Made by a program: the position numbers and the translations under genes
NCBI RefSeq assembly: GCF_020740795.1
Contig: NC_067285.1
Location: 74,128,342 to 74,192,341, forward strand
DNA: 64,000 nt
From: Apus apus
Lineage: Eukaryota; Chordata; Aves; Apodiformes; Apodidae
Direction: 5' to 3'
Notes under the pieces: model-generated
Databases searched by the model: none
What the model was told of the DNA's origin: nothing
What the model saw: only the letters and a program-made list of their open reading frames with translations
Shown here: in pieces, positions 28,101 to 37,690 of the stretch
How positions within the stretch are numbered: position 1 is the first letter of the stretch
Layout of the letters: every line of letters starts with the position of its first letter

Positions 28101-31100
28101 GGTATGTTATTTGAGAAACAAAAAAACCCCAGTATCTTGATGCAAATTAAGGTACTGATCTGCAGTACATAAAACAGTGGTGTAACAAAATACAACCCAC
28201 TTCTACAACCACTCCAAGTAATTTTGTTCAAGCCAGTACAAGTAATGCAATCTGAACCTCTGCAAGGCTTAATACAACATTCAAAATTTTTACCTCAAGG
28301 CTAAGCTTATTTCAAATACGTCTGCAAGACATAACAGAACTTCAAGATTCTCACATAGAGAAAGGATGACGAATGCCTGCAACACACAACTTAGAAAAAT
28401 ATACAAAAATATCCAGAAACTTATTTTCATTAATTACAACTGTGACTTTATACAAATATGATCCCAAAATGAGCTGTGAAACTCAATTCAGAGGGATCTT
28501 ACAATACTGAAAAATAAGACAAGTTATTAACTGTGCTATATCTGAACTAGTGTAAAAATACACATTCAATCACTAGGTACTGTGATGACTTAATATGTTT
28601 TAAGTTAAAATAGTTAGAATTGGGCTCCTATAAAAGGGTTTAAAAAGATAACACGTTGCACTTACGTCAATAGGCAACTCATCTTTTGTTTTAACACAGT
28701 AAGATCGGTTATCCTTCTCATTTGGATGATCATCTTCATCAGATAATGTTGAAGGGGAAGATGAAGAGGAAGATGTAGTTGATGAACCATCTGAATCCGT
28801 ATCACTGAATAAAACAAATATGAGAGTTAAAATACACACTTTTACATTACAGATAAAAGTGGTTAGGTTATACATCACTCAAATACCTTTGGTTACCAGG
28901 TATGTTTTTCTGAGCTGTACACATTTGTATACAGAAGAGTGGCAAACTTTCCTGAACATACAAAACACTGGACAAGATTATAAAAAAAAAAAAAAAAAAA
29001 ATCTCAGAAGAGCAGCAGCTTTGGCAGCTCAGAGCAAATGCTAATATCTACAATGGCTCATTTGGGTTCCCAGTGTTTCACTGCTGAATGATGCATCTGG
29101 CATATCACCTCTTTAAGTTCACCTAGTCCAGTTTCTCCTCTCTACCCCACACAAAAATCCAGGACCAGCATAACTCCCTCCATCAGACATCACAATAGTT
29201 ACAGTTTGGGACCTACACTTCTTTGGTTTGTGAGTGAAAGGAGACATTGAAGTCACAGGATGATCGCTTCAGTGTAATTCCTAGATAAATACAGCCAAAT
29301 TAGGACCATAACGTCTATGCATATTTTGACTTTATATATTAAACATTACTTGATGTAACTGAGCACAAAATAAATTTCCAAGAGAATAAAAAACTACCTG
29401 GTACAGCTCACTGTCACTCTTCATGTACCATCCCAACATCAGAATAAAGCTAAGTGAAAGTCAGGAAAATACTTATTCCAATCAATGCATCTTGCACTAT
29501 GAAGGTAGAAAAACCTGATCTATTTTGTGCAGATAAAAGAAACCAGTTTCACAATTCATGGCATGACTTAATTTCCCTAGTACATATTCACACAGATTAC
29601 TAATTTAACTTTTCTCATTCACAAATGCACAAGAGATGTTTATTGTCATAAACTCTTAACACTTCAGGTAACAAGCACAGTAAGAAACTAGTCCTTATTC
29701 ACATTAACGTGGTTTCTCTCAAAAAAATCTTAAGTTCTTCAAGAGCTGGTGGATGAAACAAATGTAGAATAACTGATGCTGGCGACTGAAAAAAACACAT
29801 TACAACCCTTACCCAAAAATACTCAAGAGACACAAAAACTTTTCTAAAATTGCATCTATCCTTTCTTACCTGATCTGGCCATTAACAAAGCAGCATTTAG
29901 AAAAAAAAGTGATAAAGTACTAGAAATGCTCCCTACCAGATTCTTTGGTATTATACTGCCTTCTTCACAAGCAAATGGACAGCTTTCAATCATCTGCTTT
30001 CCAACAAACGCTGATAGGAAAGACAATAAGTAAGAGCACCTCTCCAAACCAAACTTTTGAAAAAGACAGATATGAACTTCTTGGAACAAAATCAAGATAG
30101 CAGAAAGACAAAATCAGTCAGACTACCAGGGATCAGTGGAGAGAGAGGGAAAACAAAAAAGGAAAAAAAAAAGTTTGAGATATGCATAGTCTGTTAAGTA
30201 AATTAGAGCTGTGAAAACGTTGTCTTTAATATTCATCTGAACATGAGCATAACAGATTTTGGAAGGAAAAAAGACTACAGGCAAAGCTCCTGCCATAGGG
30301 GGCACTTTACTCTCCCATCACTTCACGTTCTAGAAAAAATTTTAACTGAGCAAAGAAAGTATTTCCAAAGTCAAGCTTTAACCCATTAACTGTTACAGAC
30401 GCTCAGCATCTTATTTTTAAAAGGAGATCCTTAGACTTCATTTCAGCCTCCACTTGTTAGAAGGAGAACATATCCATCTTGCTGCAAAGGTTCAAAAAGA
30501 GCACAAAGCTCCCTGAAACGTACTAGGGGTGCAGGCTTCTATGACTGAAACAGAGCCCACATCTAACCAAAGTTACCTTTCACCAACTGTACTTGGACAG
30601 CAAAGCACAGATGCAAGTCATAGAGATAACATCAGGGTGAGAGTGATCTTTTCTACTGAGACGCCAACATCAGCGCAGAAGTTAAGATCTGCGGACTCTT
30701 TACCTTGAATCCCACATTCAGATTTTTCCAGCGATAACACTGCGGGTATCTTGTCACAAACTACGTGACCCTGTGACGACCATGTCAAACAAGCCATTGA
30801 AATGGCCATGACGGCACGACCAACCCTGACGCTCTCCATGCTACCACTACCAAACTCATACACATAACTGGAAATGCCATCACTAACGCGAAAGGGAAAG
30901 CTACCGAAGCCCTGGGGCGGGGAGAACGGGGCGACCTCGCACGCCTCGCCCGCAGCGCGCAGAGCACCAGCGGCCCGCGCCGCCGGCCACATGGGCCGCC
31001 ACGGAAAGGCTTCGGAAGGGAAAGAGCGACCCGCCTCCCAGCCCTAAGGCTAAACCCACCTGTCCGAGGCCGAAGAGGGTGCGGCGGCAGCAGGCCCGCT

Positions 31101-31385
31101 GGGCCCCGCGGGCGGCGGCGAGCGGTGCGCTCCCTCTTCCCCACCGCCCTTCCGAGAGCTCAGAGGGTTCGCCGCCCCCTCCTCGCCCGGCCCCGTCTCC
31201 GCGCCCGCCGCCCCCTCCTCGCCCGGCCCCGTCTCCGCGCCCGCCGTCTGCCCCTCGCCCGGCCCCGTCTCCGCGCCCGCCGTCTGCCCCTCGCCCGGCC
31301 CCGTCTCCGCGCCCGCCGCCTGCCCCTCGCCCGGCCCAACCGCCAGGCTCCGCAGCTGCGCCACCACCTCCCCCGGCGCCTCCAT
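6772..31385 (-). CDS. NAF1: NAF1, H/ACA RNP assembly factor (whole gene, 8 coding exons)
   Basis: Nuclear assembly factor 1 binds dyskerin and chaperones early assembly of box H/ACA RNPs (snoRNAs, scaRNAs, telomerase RNA) before GAR1 replaces it. I built the model by matching exon peptides to the known vertebrate protein and checking every junction for GT/AG and phase. Exons are 31385-31060, 28804-28666, 26775-26682, 20520-20438, 19366-19206, 15967-15916, 9615-9510 and 7187-6772. Their lengths (326, 139, 94, 83, 161, 52, 106 and 416 nt) sum to 1377, which is 458 codons plus TAA. Layout: variable acidic/repetitive N-terminus (1-108), Ser/Asp-rich linker (about 105-145), Gar1-like core (about 156-268), a basic Lys/Arg stretch (about 295-315), an RG patch, then a Pro-rich tail. 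The mammalian protein is slightly longer (about 490 residues). The difference lies mostly in the poorly conserved ends. No frameshift or internal stop was seen, so the gene looks functional. Confidence 0.95.
7188..9509 (-). other. NAF1: NAF1 intron 7
   Basis: AT-rich intron with a poly-A run near 7430-7446. I see no repeat or RNA gene that I can support in it. Confidence 0.8.
9510..9615 (-). CDS. NAF1: NAF1 exon 7 (Asp/Glu then Lys-rich segment)
   Basis: The acceptor AACCAG|GCCTTGG and the donor GCATCAA|GTGAGT bound 106 nt. It encodes [19 protein letters not shown] and then [16 protein letters not shown]. The basic run resembles a nuclear localisation signal and is shared with mammals. Reading on into the intron gives an immediate stop, which supports the donor. 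Confidence 0.95.
10845..10850. repeat. Target site duplication, left (GGTACC)
   Basis: Identical to 11288-11293 on the other side of the solo LTR. GGTACC is itself palindromic. Confidence 0.85.
10851..11287 (-). mobile_element. Solo LTR with 6-bp target duplication (ERVK-like)
   Basis: The 437-bp element starts TGTTGC and ends CCACA on the plus strand (TG...CA). It is flanked on both sides by GGTACC. On the minus strand it carries AGTATATAAG (complement of about 10947-10956) and AATAAA (complement of 10925-10930) close together, as in LTRs with a short R region. This sets the orientation as minus, the same as NAF1. There is no internal proviral sequence, so it is a recombined solo LTR. A 6-bp duplication fits ERVK-type (beta/alpha-like) integrases. 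The family name is inferred, not searched. Confidence 0.85.
11288..11293. repeat. Target site duplication, right (GGTACC)
   Basis: Matches 10845-10850 and directly abuts the LTR terminal CA. Confidence 0.85.
12455..13421 (-). mobile_element. CR1 LINE, 5'-truncated (in intron 6)
   Basis: The plus strand begins with AGAATCATAGAAAGC, the complement of a CR1 3' tail, so the element is minus-strand (sense to NAF1). It covers the C-terminal part of the CR1 ORF2 reverse transcriptase. The frame at 13318-12875 contains [25 protein letters not shown] and [16 protein letters not shown], and the frame 12835-12542 contains [20 protein letters not shown] and [15 protein letters not shown]. The two frames are offset, so the copy is dead. 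Confidence 0.93.
13817..13902 (+). mobile_element. Short old CR1 fragment
   Basis: The peptide [20 protein letters not shown] resembles the CR1 ORF2 tail (LFS..SNR..GN.....G), in the opposite orientation to the neighbouring CR1. Short and diverged. Confidence 0.45.
14180..15165 (+). pseudogene. Degenerate TOPORS-like RING-finger gene copy
   Basis: A GC-rich island in the AT-rich intron 6, on the strand opposite to NAF1. Around 14372-14470 the frame reads [20 protein letters not shown] and then [14 protein letters not shown], a TOPORS-type C3HC4 RING start in which the first zinc Cys appears changed to Ser. The following CPLC half is missing. A second RING-like piece lies at 14655-14785: [11 protein letters not shown] with an in-frame TAG just before it, then, after a frame change, [15 protein letters not shown] conserved-looking tail continues as [19 protein letters not shown] and [16 protein letters not shown], and AATAAA occurs at 15142-15147. 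Stops and frame changes mean it is not a working gene. The match to an avian multi-copy TOPORS-like family is from memory of the motif. The long minus-strand open frame (14940-14164) is a shadow. Both ends are approximate. Confidence 0.6.
15916..15967 (-). CDS. NAF1: NAF1 exon 6 (short linker exon)
   Basis: This 52-nt exon is bounded by the acceptor CTTTTAG|GGAAAA and the donor CCTGAA|GTAACT. It completes Gln and reads [17 protein letters not shown], nearly identical to the mammalian segment. Phase 0 at the donor joins exon 7 directly. Confidence 0.95.
17486..17722 (-). mobile_element. CR1 3' end fragment
   Basis: The plus strand begins AGAATCACAACTG and continues with the typical complement of a CR1 3' end (TTGAAAAAGACC, CATCAAGTCCAACTGTTAACCC, GGGTAGCCTATTCCAGTGCC). 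More diverged than the intron 6 copy. Confidence 0.85.
18107..18152 (+). mobile_element. CR1 3' tip
   Basis: ATGGTTGGACTTGGTGATCT and the following AGAGGTCCTTCCCAACCATGA are the terminal hairpin region of CR1. Only about 45 bp remain. Confidence 0.75.
19206..19366 (-). CDS. NAF1: NAF1 exon 5 (Gar1-like core, C-terminal half)
   Basis: The acceptor GTTTCAG|ATATTTG and the donor AAACA|GTGAGT bound 161 nt. The peptide includes [20 protein letters not shown] and [15 protein letters not shown], the most conserved part of the NAF1/GAR1 fold (six-stranded barrel), which mediates dyskerin binding in the family. Two bases of a Gln codon are carried to exon 6. Confidence 0.96.
19367..20437 (-). other. 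NAF1: NAF1 intron 4
   Basis: About 1.1 kb of AT-rich sequence between core exons 5 and 4. Open frames here show no homology I recognise. Confidence 0.85.
20438..20520 (-). CDS. NAF1: NAF1 exon 4 (Gar1-like core)
   Basis: The acceptor ATTTTAG|TAATAG and the donor GGAAAG|GTTTGT bound 83 nt. With the G from exon 3 it reads [16 protein letters not shown] and then [12 protein letters not shown], a strongly conserved NAF1 core segment. The exon was found by searching the stretch between exons 3 and 5 for the missing core and fits both neighbouring phases exactly. Confidence 0.95.
20521..26681 (-). other. NAF1: NAF1 intron 3 (6.2 kb)
   Basis: It holds the largest CR1 in the window (about 20745-23282, antisense to NAF1). 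The rest, 23290-26680, is AT-rich and shows no further element or exon I can support. Confidence 0.8.
20745..23282 (+). mobile_element. CR1 LINE, about 2.5 kb, broken ORF2 (antisense in NAF1 intron 3)
   Basis: It runs from the end of the endonuclease domain ([13 protein letters not shown] near 20835) through the reverse transcriptase to a 3' tail with two units ATTCTATC/ATTCTATG at 23266-23282. RT pieces in order: [20 protein letters not shown] and [15 protein letters not shown] (21710-21800), [13 protein letters not shown] with a nearby stop, [20 protein letters not shown] (22310-22370), FADDTK (the YxDD motif, in its CR1 form) at about 22400, and [19 protein letters not shown]. Multiple stops and frame changes make it inactive. 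It is 5'-truncated. The left edge is approximate. Confidence 0.93.
26682..26775 (-). CDS. NAF1: NAF1 exon 3 (start of Gar1-like core)
   Basis: The acceptor TTTTCAG|GAACTG and the donor CTAG|GTAGGC bound 94 nt encoding [19 protein letters not shown] and then [12 protein letters not shown]. This is the start of the conserved Gar1/Naf1 RNA-binding core. It leaves one base (G) of a Val codon for exon 4. Confidence 0.95.
26776..28665 (-). other. NAF1: NAF1 intron 2
   Basis: AT-rich intron carrying one CR1 3' fragment (27276-27640). No other element seen. Confidence 0.85.
27276..27640 (-). mobile_element. CR1 LINE 3' fragment
   Basis: The plus strand reads as the complement of a CR1 3' end (CACAGAATGGTAAGGGTTGG, then GACCTTAAAGATCATCAGG) and continues through the ORF2 tail region to CTTCTCCAGGCTGAGAAC. 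The orientation is sense to NAF1. 5'-truncated. Confidence 0.92.
28666..28804 (-). CDS. NAF1: NAF1 exon 2 (acidic Ser-rich linker)
   Basis: The acceptor TTATTCAG|TGATACG and the donor GAC|GTAAGT bound 139 nt. Joined to exon 1 it reads [19 protein letters not shown], the Ser/Asp-rich tract characteristic of NAF1, then DEDDHPNEK and ends KTKDELPID. The tract is probably disordered and phosphorylatable (inference). The phase at the donor is 0. Confidence 0.95.
28805..31059 (-). other. NAF1: NAF1 intron 1
   Basis: AT-rich apart from the CpG-island end (above 30890). A run of about 21 A lies at 28980-29001. No exon or repeat recognised. Confidence 0.8.
31060..31385 (-). CDS. NAF1: NAF1 exon 1 (start codon, residues 1-108)
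   Basis: The start ATG at 31385-31383 is chosen because the first residues ([14 protein letters not shown]) align with the start of the mammalian protein, and G at -3 and +4 gives a good Kozak context. The frame stays open upstream to 31793 but shows no NAF1-like sequence there. Residues 17-72 are tandem 12-residue repeats of the type [12 protein letters not shown]. The exon ends in Ser/Ala-rich sequence. The donor is ACAG|GTGGGT at 31060/31059 (phase 2), so two bases of a Ser codon are completed by exon 2. The opposite strand has long Pro/Arg-rich open frames here, which are GC-rich shadows. Confidence 0.9.
31170..31337 (-). repeat. 36-bp minisatellite inside NAF1 exon 1
   Basis: Nearly five tandem 36-bp units encode 12-residue repeats: [12 protein letters not shown] once, [12 protein letters not shown] twice, [12 protein letters not shown] once, then a partial GPGEEGAA. 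Being a multiple of three, unit gain or loss keeps the frame. On the plus strand the unit reads as GCCCGGCCCCGTCTCCGCGC-like sequence. Confidence 0.9.
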
Positions 31386-32032
31386 CCCCGCCCGAGTCCC
31401 GCGCGGCCCGCCAGACACCACTTCCGGCGCGCCGGGAGCGCCGGGCCCGGGAGGCGCAGGGCGCACGCGTGGCTTATGGCGGGGCGGGGGCCGGGGGCAG
31501 GAGGCGGGACGAGGGGCGGTCGGAGCCCGGCGCTGCCCGCTGGCCCCGGAGGTGCTGCCTGGGGGCGCGGGGGCGTGACTGGCTGTGCAAGGCTGGGTTG
31601 GTGGATCGGGGCCCTTCCTTAAAACCAGCCGTTCTGTTAAAAGCTGGTGGAAGGTGGCAGGAGTGAATGTTGTCATCGTTTTGGAAGTCTTTTGTGCTGA
31701 AGTCTTGGTAACTTGGTAGGTTTTATAGGTGCTGTAAATCAAACACCAAAGTTTTGTTATTACGAGGGCCTGAAAGACAAAGCTAGAGGTCACAGCTGCG
31801 CTTGCTGAGGACTGACTGGGATGGAGGAGTTTGGTATTTTATAAACATGCTGACAACACACAGAAAATTTGTTCATGTAACTAAAACTTTAAAAACAGCT
31901 CAGGAAAGCTTTATAGTATCAAATTACTATAGTACTACCTAACAATACTGTAGTGACTGTGTAATAATACCTAACTTTAACAAAACTTAACCACATCCCT
32001 AAGATAACCAAATAAATCACAACATAAATTGT

Positions 32033-32418
32033 AGAATCATAGAATGGCTAGGGTTGAAAGTGACCTTAAAGATCATCTAGTTCCAACCCCCCTGCATGGG
32101 CAGGGACACCTCCCACTAGACCAGGTTGGTCAAAGCTCCATCCAACCTGGCCTTGAACACTTCCCAGGATAAAGCATCCACAGCTGCCCTGGGCAGCCTG
32201 TTCCACTGTCTCACCACCATCACACTGAACAATTTCTTCCTAATATCTAATCTAATTCTGCCCACTTTCAATTTAAGGCCATTCCCCCTTGCCCTATCTC
32301 TTTGTGAGCCCTTGTGAAAAAGACCCTCCTCAGCTTTCCTGTAGGCCCCTGTCAGGTATTGAAAGGCTGCTGTAAGGTCTTCTCCAGGCTGAACAGCCCC
32401 AACGCTCTCAGACTTCAT
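32033..32418 (-). mobile_element. CR1 LINE 3' fragment
   Basis: The plus strand begins AGAATCATAGAATGGCTAGG (complement of a CR1 tail). The minus frame 32418-32116 contains DLTAAFQYLTGAYRKAEEGL and RQWNRLPRAAVDALSWEVFK, the CR1 ORF2 C-terminus. 5'-truncated. Among the better preserved copies. Confidence 0.94.
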
Positions 32419-35400
32419 AGGAAAGATTCACCATAAATACCCAGTTTTGGAACTCAAGGGTTTTTTTGTGTCTGTCCAATGCCTCACACAACTCTGGGGG
32501 CCTAGTTTTTTGGCGTAGAGAGATCTGGCATACATATTATCCTGTCCTGTAGGAGGGAACAGAAGAATTTCCTCTGCCCTTCTCCAGCCCCTGTGTGTTT
32601 GAGACCTCAGAGCTCTTACTCATGACAATAACTCAGGAGGCAAGACCCATGTTTTCTCTTGAACACAACTTATCTGTTCCAAAACCAAAAGGATGTTTCA
32701 AAGACATGTACCATCCAGAGCTCATTCCATGATTTTACCAATAAACCCTTTGAACTGAGATTCCAAACTGCAGCCTGACAACTGTGATCCTGCACCAGCA
32801 TTCCTGCTTTCCTGACCATCATGGACCTCCATCACACTGTCCTTTGGACTGGCTTCCACATGAAAGAGCAAAGGCTGTCTTTGCTCCCAGGCAACAGGGG
32901 GAATGTCAGAGTGTAATATAGGTCTAAGGAGGAACCCCGTAAATAAGAACATGGAAAAACTACTTGTGATAATACCAAAAGTGCCAAAAAGGACTGGGAC
33001 TTGAATATGTGATGACAGCAGAGGAGAAAATTATATGTTTTCCATGTAATGAACTTCCCTTCCAGCTCTGGTAGAACTGTGTGCCCAACTCAAAGGGCAC
33101 CCAAAACATTTAGGTCATCTCCAGAATGTCTGGGCTGTGTTAAAATAATAATCAAAAGAGTGCTTCTCAGGGCTGAGAGGAGCATCTGACAGGCAAAAGA
33201 TTTCTTTCTCTGGTAGTTCCAGTCTTCATCTGCAACATGACACAGCAGAAACAACCAGCAGAATGTCTTTAGTAGGAAAATTAAATGTATACAAAATTGT
33301 ATATAACATGATTCATCTGTTTGGTTTGGGGTTTTGTTTGATTGGTATTTGGGTTATTTGTGGTTTTTTGTGGGGTTTTTTTACATTAATCCAAAATTAT
33401 GTGTAGGTCACACAGAACCAGGCACATTTGTGGGCATTTGTGTTTTTTGCACTGTCTGAAATGAGGAGCCTGTCCAGGCTCTGTGTATAAACAACCAAAG
33501 TAAACTCTCTCACTGCACTGTTACTCAGGGATCCTCTTCACTCCAATGACAACCTGAAGTGATGGTACCTGGTGTGTGTGGTCTGAACATTTCTGCCTTG
33601 TGCTGCAAGCTCTTTAACAAAAGAGATCTTCAGAAATTCATGCAAGGAAATGTCAACAACAATTGGATGTCAATTGCATGGAGATTAAATATTGAATAAC
33701 CATAAAAATTGTTTATATTGAATCTCACTGGCAAATATGTTTTCATCCCTAAAGAGGTGACAGAAATGAGATTTATAGCCAATTAAAGAATAAGCAGAGG
33801 CAGAATCCTACTAAAACCCAGTCCTACAAAAACAGATTCTACACAAGCAGGTTTCATTTTAAAACTCAGCAAACAGAGCTTATTATTATTTTGAGGGTTG
33901 TTTTGTTTTCATTTTTTTGTTTGTTTTTCAGAACTTGCACTTTTCAATGTACCTGAAATTTCCATGATACCAGATCTGTGAGTTTGTGTGAGAAAGTTGA
34001 TCAGTGTGACTTGGGGGGGCAAGGGGGTGGTTAATTTCCACAAAGCAAAAAAGAAAGCTCTTCCATCAGTCAAATCCTTTCCAAACAAAATTATTTATGT
34101 CATAATGTAGAACTGAAGTAGTTGAATTATGTCAAAAAGAAAATTAATTTCTTTTGCTAAATATAAACTTTTTAGAAATGTAAAAGCATATTCAAGTCTC
34201 TACCTTGCACTTACGTAAGCAAAGTTCTTGACTGTCTCATGAATCACGTCTTTCCTGCTTTTTAAAGCATTTTAGCAAGTGTTTTGTAGCTGTACTCTTG
34301 CACCTGGATTTTTTTGACAGTTTCTTCTGCCATTTTGCAGATCTGGCAGCATCTTTCAAGCAAGGAGATATTTTGCTTCATCTGAACACTGCAGCTTAGC
34401 CTTTAACACATAAGGTAGCATTTCTCTTAGAATGAGGATAGTGAAAGGCATGATGCATAGCAAACGCTATCAGCCAGCCAGCCAGGGCATTTAAGCACAA
34501 AGATGTTCTACAAAAAGAGTCATTTCACAGATGAGCACTTGAATCACAGTCATTCTAGCACTTTACCAACTGCCTCCAGAGCCTGGAAGACCTTTCTTTC
34601 TGTCCTGGCGCATGCTCTCCACCAATCCATCTCATTTTCACTGCACAGCCTAGCACTTTTTGCGTGCTTGCAATAATGTTTTGGGTAGACAGGCACTCAT
34701 TAAAATGTCAATATATGACAGGCATTAGGCATCAGGCATCAAACTCATAAAGAAATTAAATAATGTGGTTTTAATCCACTTATGTAACAACTGAATCTAA
34801 AAGATCTTTCTGCCTGTATTCAGATGTTTTGCTTTAGATTTCTACACACTTGACATCTCGTATTGTATTTCTTACATCGTAGTTTCATAACTTCAATGCA
34901 GCACGAGAGGCACTGCCAGCAAAATTGACAGTTTTGTCTTTCCCCCAGTTTTTCTATCCTGTCCCTTGTGCCAGCACTACTGTTCATGCAGACGTGAGTG
35001 AGTCAGGGTAGGGGTATATAGTGACAATTAGATGACCAATAAGCCTCTCCCACAGGTTAGTTTTTAGCCAGATCAGTCTCAGATGCCTCATTTCACTGTG
35101 CAGCCCTACAAATGCTAGGGATGTGGGATGTGAAATGTCAAGATCCCAGAGGTAAGGTATTTCAGAGTCAAGTTCCTAGCACTGAGTTTTACCTTCTCCT
35201 AGTCATGAGGAAAAGCTAGGTGTTTTGTTGTTTTGTTGTTTTTTCTTTTTTGTTTTTGTTTTGTTTTTCCAGAACATCAATGTTAAACACAATTTTTTTT
35301 TAAGTATGAAAAATTCTACAAAGTCCATTGGAAACAAAAACTGGTTTTCTATGGAAAACCATAAAAAGGCACTTCTTTGAAGTATCCAGAGAAAGCAGAC

Positions 35401-35692
35401 TAACTTAAGATAACAAGAAGGTTCAAGAAACCAGCAGGTGAGAAAGTTGCGTATTTAGACTCGTTGATTAGCTTTTGGGAATTTCCCAAATTTCCCATGC
35501 TGTCCTCAATAATTTTATGCATACTTATTTGGTCTTCACATTTCTTTTGGTACTCAGGGGACTCCTTCCACAAAATAAACTGATTTTTTTCATCTGTTTG
35601 GCTGGAACATAATGATCTTTCCATTGCATTCAGACTTAACCACAGAGAACTGATGTACATTTGACCTTTAGCTCATTTATAATTCTCTGTAC

Positions 35693-35765
35693 CTAAAAAA
35701 AATTAAAACAAACAAACAAACAAACAAAAACAACCAAAAATAAACAACCAACAAACAAAAAACCT
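35693..35765. repeat. (AAAC)n-like simple repeat
   Basis: A run of AAAC units degrading into AACA/AATA-type A-rich sequence. Confidence 0.85.
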
Positions 35766-36845
35766 TAAAATAAATAAATCTTGGAAAACAAGTTTTTCTG
35801 CCTAGCAAAAACTGGCTACTCAAAGCACATTGCCTCAGTGCTCAAGTCTTGTTACTGATCCCTCACTGATAGGTAAGATCTGCATCACACTGTCCCTCAT
35901 GAGAGCTCCAAGTGAACTGCAAACCTCACAACTTATGTCTGTAGAAAGCAGTCTTTTTTGGAAACCCACCTGGTGAGTTATGACATGAGATATGACATTC
36001 ATTCTTGAGAGAAATCATGGTGCCCATGATCTAAGAGTCTTTGTCTCATAATGTCACTGGTGAGACACACATGAAAACAAACATGGTTGAGAGCACTTAC
36101 TCAATGTTTATTCTGAAATAATAGCCATCAGAAAGAGAACAAGCAAGCACATTTCACAGTACATACACAAACTGTACCTAATACGCCACAATAATCTAAG
36201 GAAAGTGGAAAGAGAAACTAGAATTAATATATTACACAGGACTTTCTAAAATTCCTTACGTCTGCTTTCCCCCCCTTTGCCAATTCAGGAAATTTGGGTT
36301 TCACACTGTCCCAGGAGTTTATATGCCTTCTGTTCTCTTATCATGCCAGGTTCCTTTCCTTTTCTTTCTTGTCTGACTTAGTCCTATCTCTTTTTTAAGG
36401 AGTAGTTTATTGTTACACATACAAGGCTCTTTTGGAACCAAAGAACAGGCATGGAAGAGTCATGGCTCATCAAATCCAGTCTCCTGCAATCTCAGACAAT
36501 GGTGTGATTCATGTTTGGTCCAGAAGGACTAGAAAAACACCAACTCACTGCATCACAAAATTGAAAATGCTTTTTTTCGTTTGATGAATAGTATAACAAG
36601 ATGAAATGACATGCTACTACAGTGTGTCAGAAGGAAAGCAGAACAGACCTTACTAAAATATCAAAACCTTTCTCCCTGTAGCACTGACTAATTGTTACAT
36701 AAATTACCTCAGTTTTAATGAGACAAAGGAGAGATACAGTGCAAATGGGATCAACAGTGCCACTATCGAGTCAACCCTCATTTAAGCCAGTAAAATCAAT
36801 CCATATTATTCTTTTTATTGACCTGAATAACGTGTCCTGAAACTC

Positions 36846-37200
36846 TGTGATGCGGGAGCTCATCATGGACAGACACACAGGAATCAATATGATTAGGTGA
36901 ATGCCAATTTATTTTACGCCCCAACCTTTCTTATATCGCCTCTTGCTGAGTACACGCTGAGTACACGTGTCCGAAACCCCTCTTGGCATTGGTCAATTCT
37001 CATAACGCCTGCCACGCCCTAGACAGGGATTGGTTCCTAGCAGGCGCGTGCGCAGTCACCTCACTTCCTTCTTGGGCACATCGGGAAGTTGTTTACCTTG
37101 CTGCTCACTTTTTCAGTTGGTATCCATGGGAATGTCCTTGGCGGGGCCCGGGTGTTATCAGCAAAGGCTGGATTGCTCACATGTCCACTGCTCGGTAAAA
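36846..37200 (-). mobile_element. Probable second LTR (solo or partial)
   Basis: The plus strand starts TGTGATGCGGGAGC. On the minus strand there is a TATA-like GATATAAG (complement about 36930-36937) followed 20 bp later by AATAAA (complement 36908-36913), the same spacing as in the solo LTR of intron 6. The element ends in ATCACA. The upstream part is CpG-rich, unlike its surroundings, and carries an 11-bp tandem duplication (GCTGAGTACAC twice, 36945-36966). I could not find a target duplication or a sure outer edge, so the high-coordinate boundary is a guess. Confidence 0.55.
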
Positions 37201-37614
37201 AGCCCTCTACACTGTCAGAGCTTCAGAATTCTGATCTCTGGTCTATTTGTTGATTCATTTTTAAAGGTGGATTTTGCGAACATGGAAGAGCTGAGCTGCT
37301 TCACCTAACTGTGAAACTTCTCACCCTCAAGCATTAGAAGGCAAATACAGGAAAACTTTGGCTTACCTAATGTTACAAGTGTCCTGGAAAAAATGAGGTG
37401 GCAACATTTGCTAGCGATTACACAGATGAGATTAGCAAAGATAGGAAAATTTCAGGATAAAAAACCCAACAACAAACTACACATATGAGAGAAAACAGCC
37501 CTAATTTTACAGATACTATAATAGATTCTGACCTGTTACAAAAAATCTTGGAAAACACCTTAGGCTTCTAACAAATAGATCTATTAAAGCATGAGCTGAG
37601 CACTCAGTAAGAAT

Positions 37615-37690
37615 CTGAAAAAGGAAAATGAAAGAAAAAAGAAATAAAAATAGAAAGACAAAGAGAAAAGAAAGAAAAAGAAAAAATATA
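37615..37690. repeat. GAAA-rich purine tract
   Basis: An A/G-only stretch apart from a few T and C, with repeated GAAA/AGAAA. Confidence 0.75.

Larger units (their letters stand above)
30890..31600 (-). promoter_or_regulatory. CpG island / NAF1 promoter region
   Basis: About 700 bp of very GC- and CpG-rich sequence in an otherwise AT-rich window covers NAF1 exon 1, the start of intron 1 and about 200 bp upstream of the ATG. GC-box-like GGCGGGG motifs lie near 31476-31490. No TATA box is evident, as usual for a housekeeping gene. The exact transcription start cannot be fixed. Confidence 0.75.
31620..36845. other. Intergenic sequence upstream of NAF1
   Basis: AT-rich DNA containing one CR1 copy (32033-32418) and several T/G- or A/C-rich low-complexity tracts (33320-33385, 35220-35270, 35693-35765). 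No coding region supported. Confidence 0.65.

Noticed and set aside
30618..30992. Minus-strand frame over the start of NAF1 intron 1
   Set aside because: No splice link or homology. Its openness follows from CpG-island composition.
31079..31666. Pro/Arg-rich 165-195 residue frames on the plus strand
   Set aside because: Antisense shadows of the GC-rich NAF1 exon 1 minisatellite and CpG island.
36983..37308. Overlapping 71- and 92-residue frames
   Set aside because: They lie within the probable LTR and show no homology.
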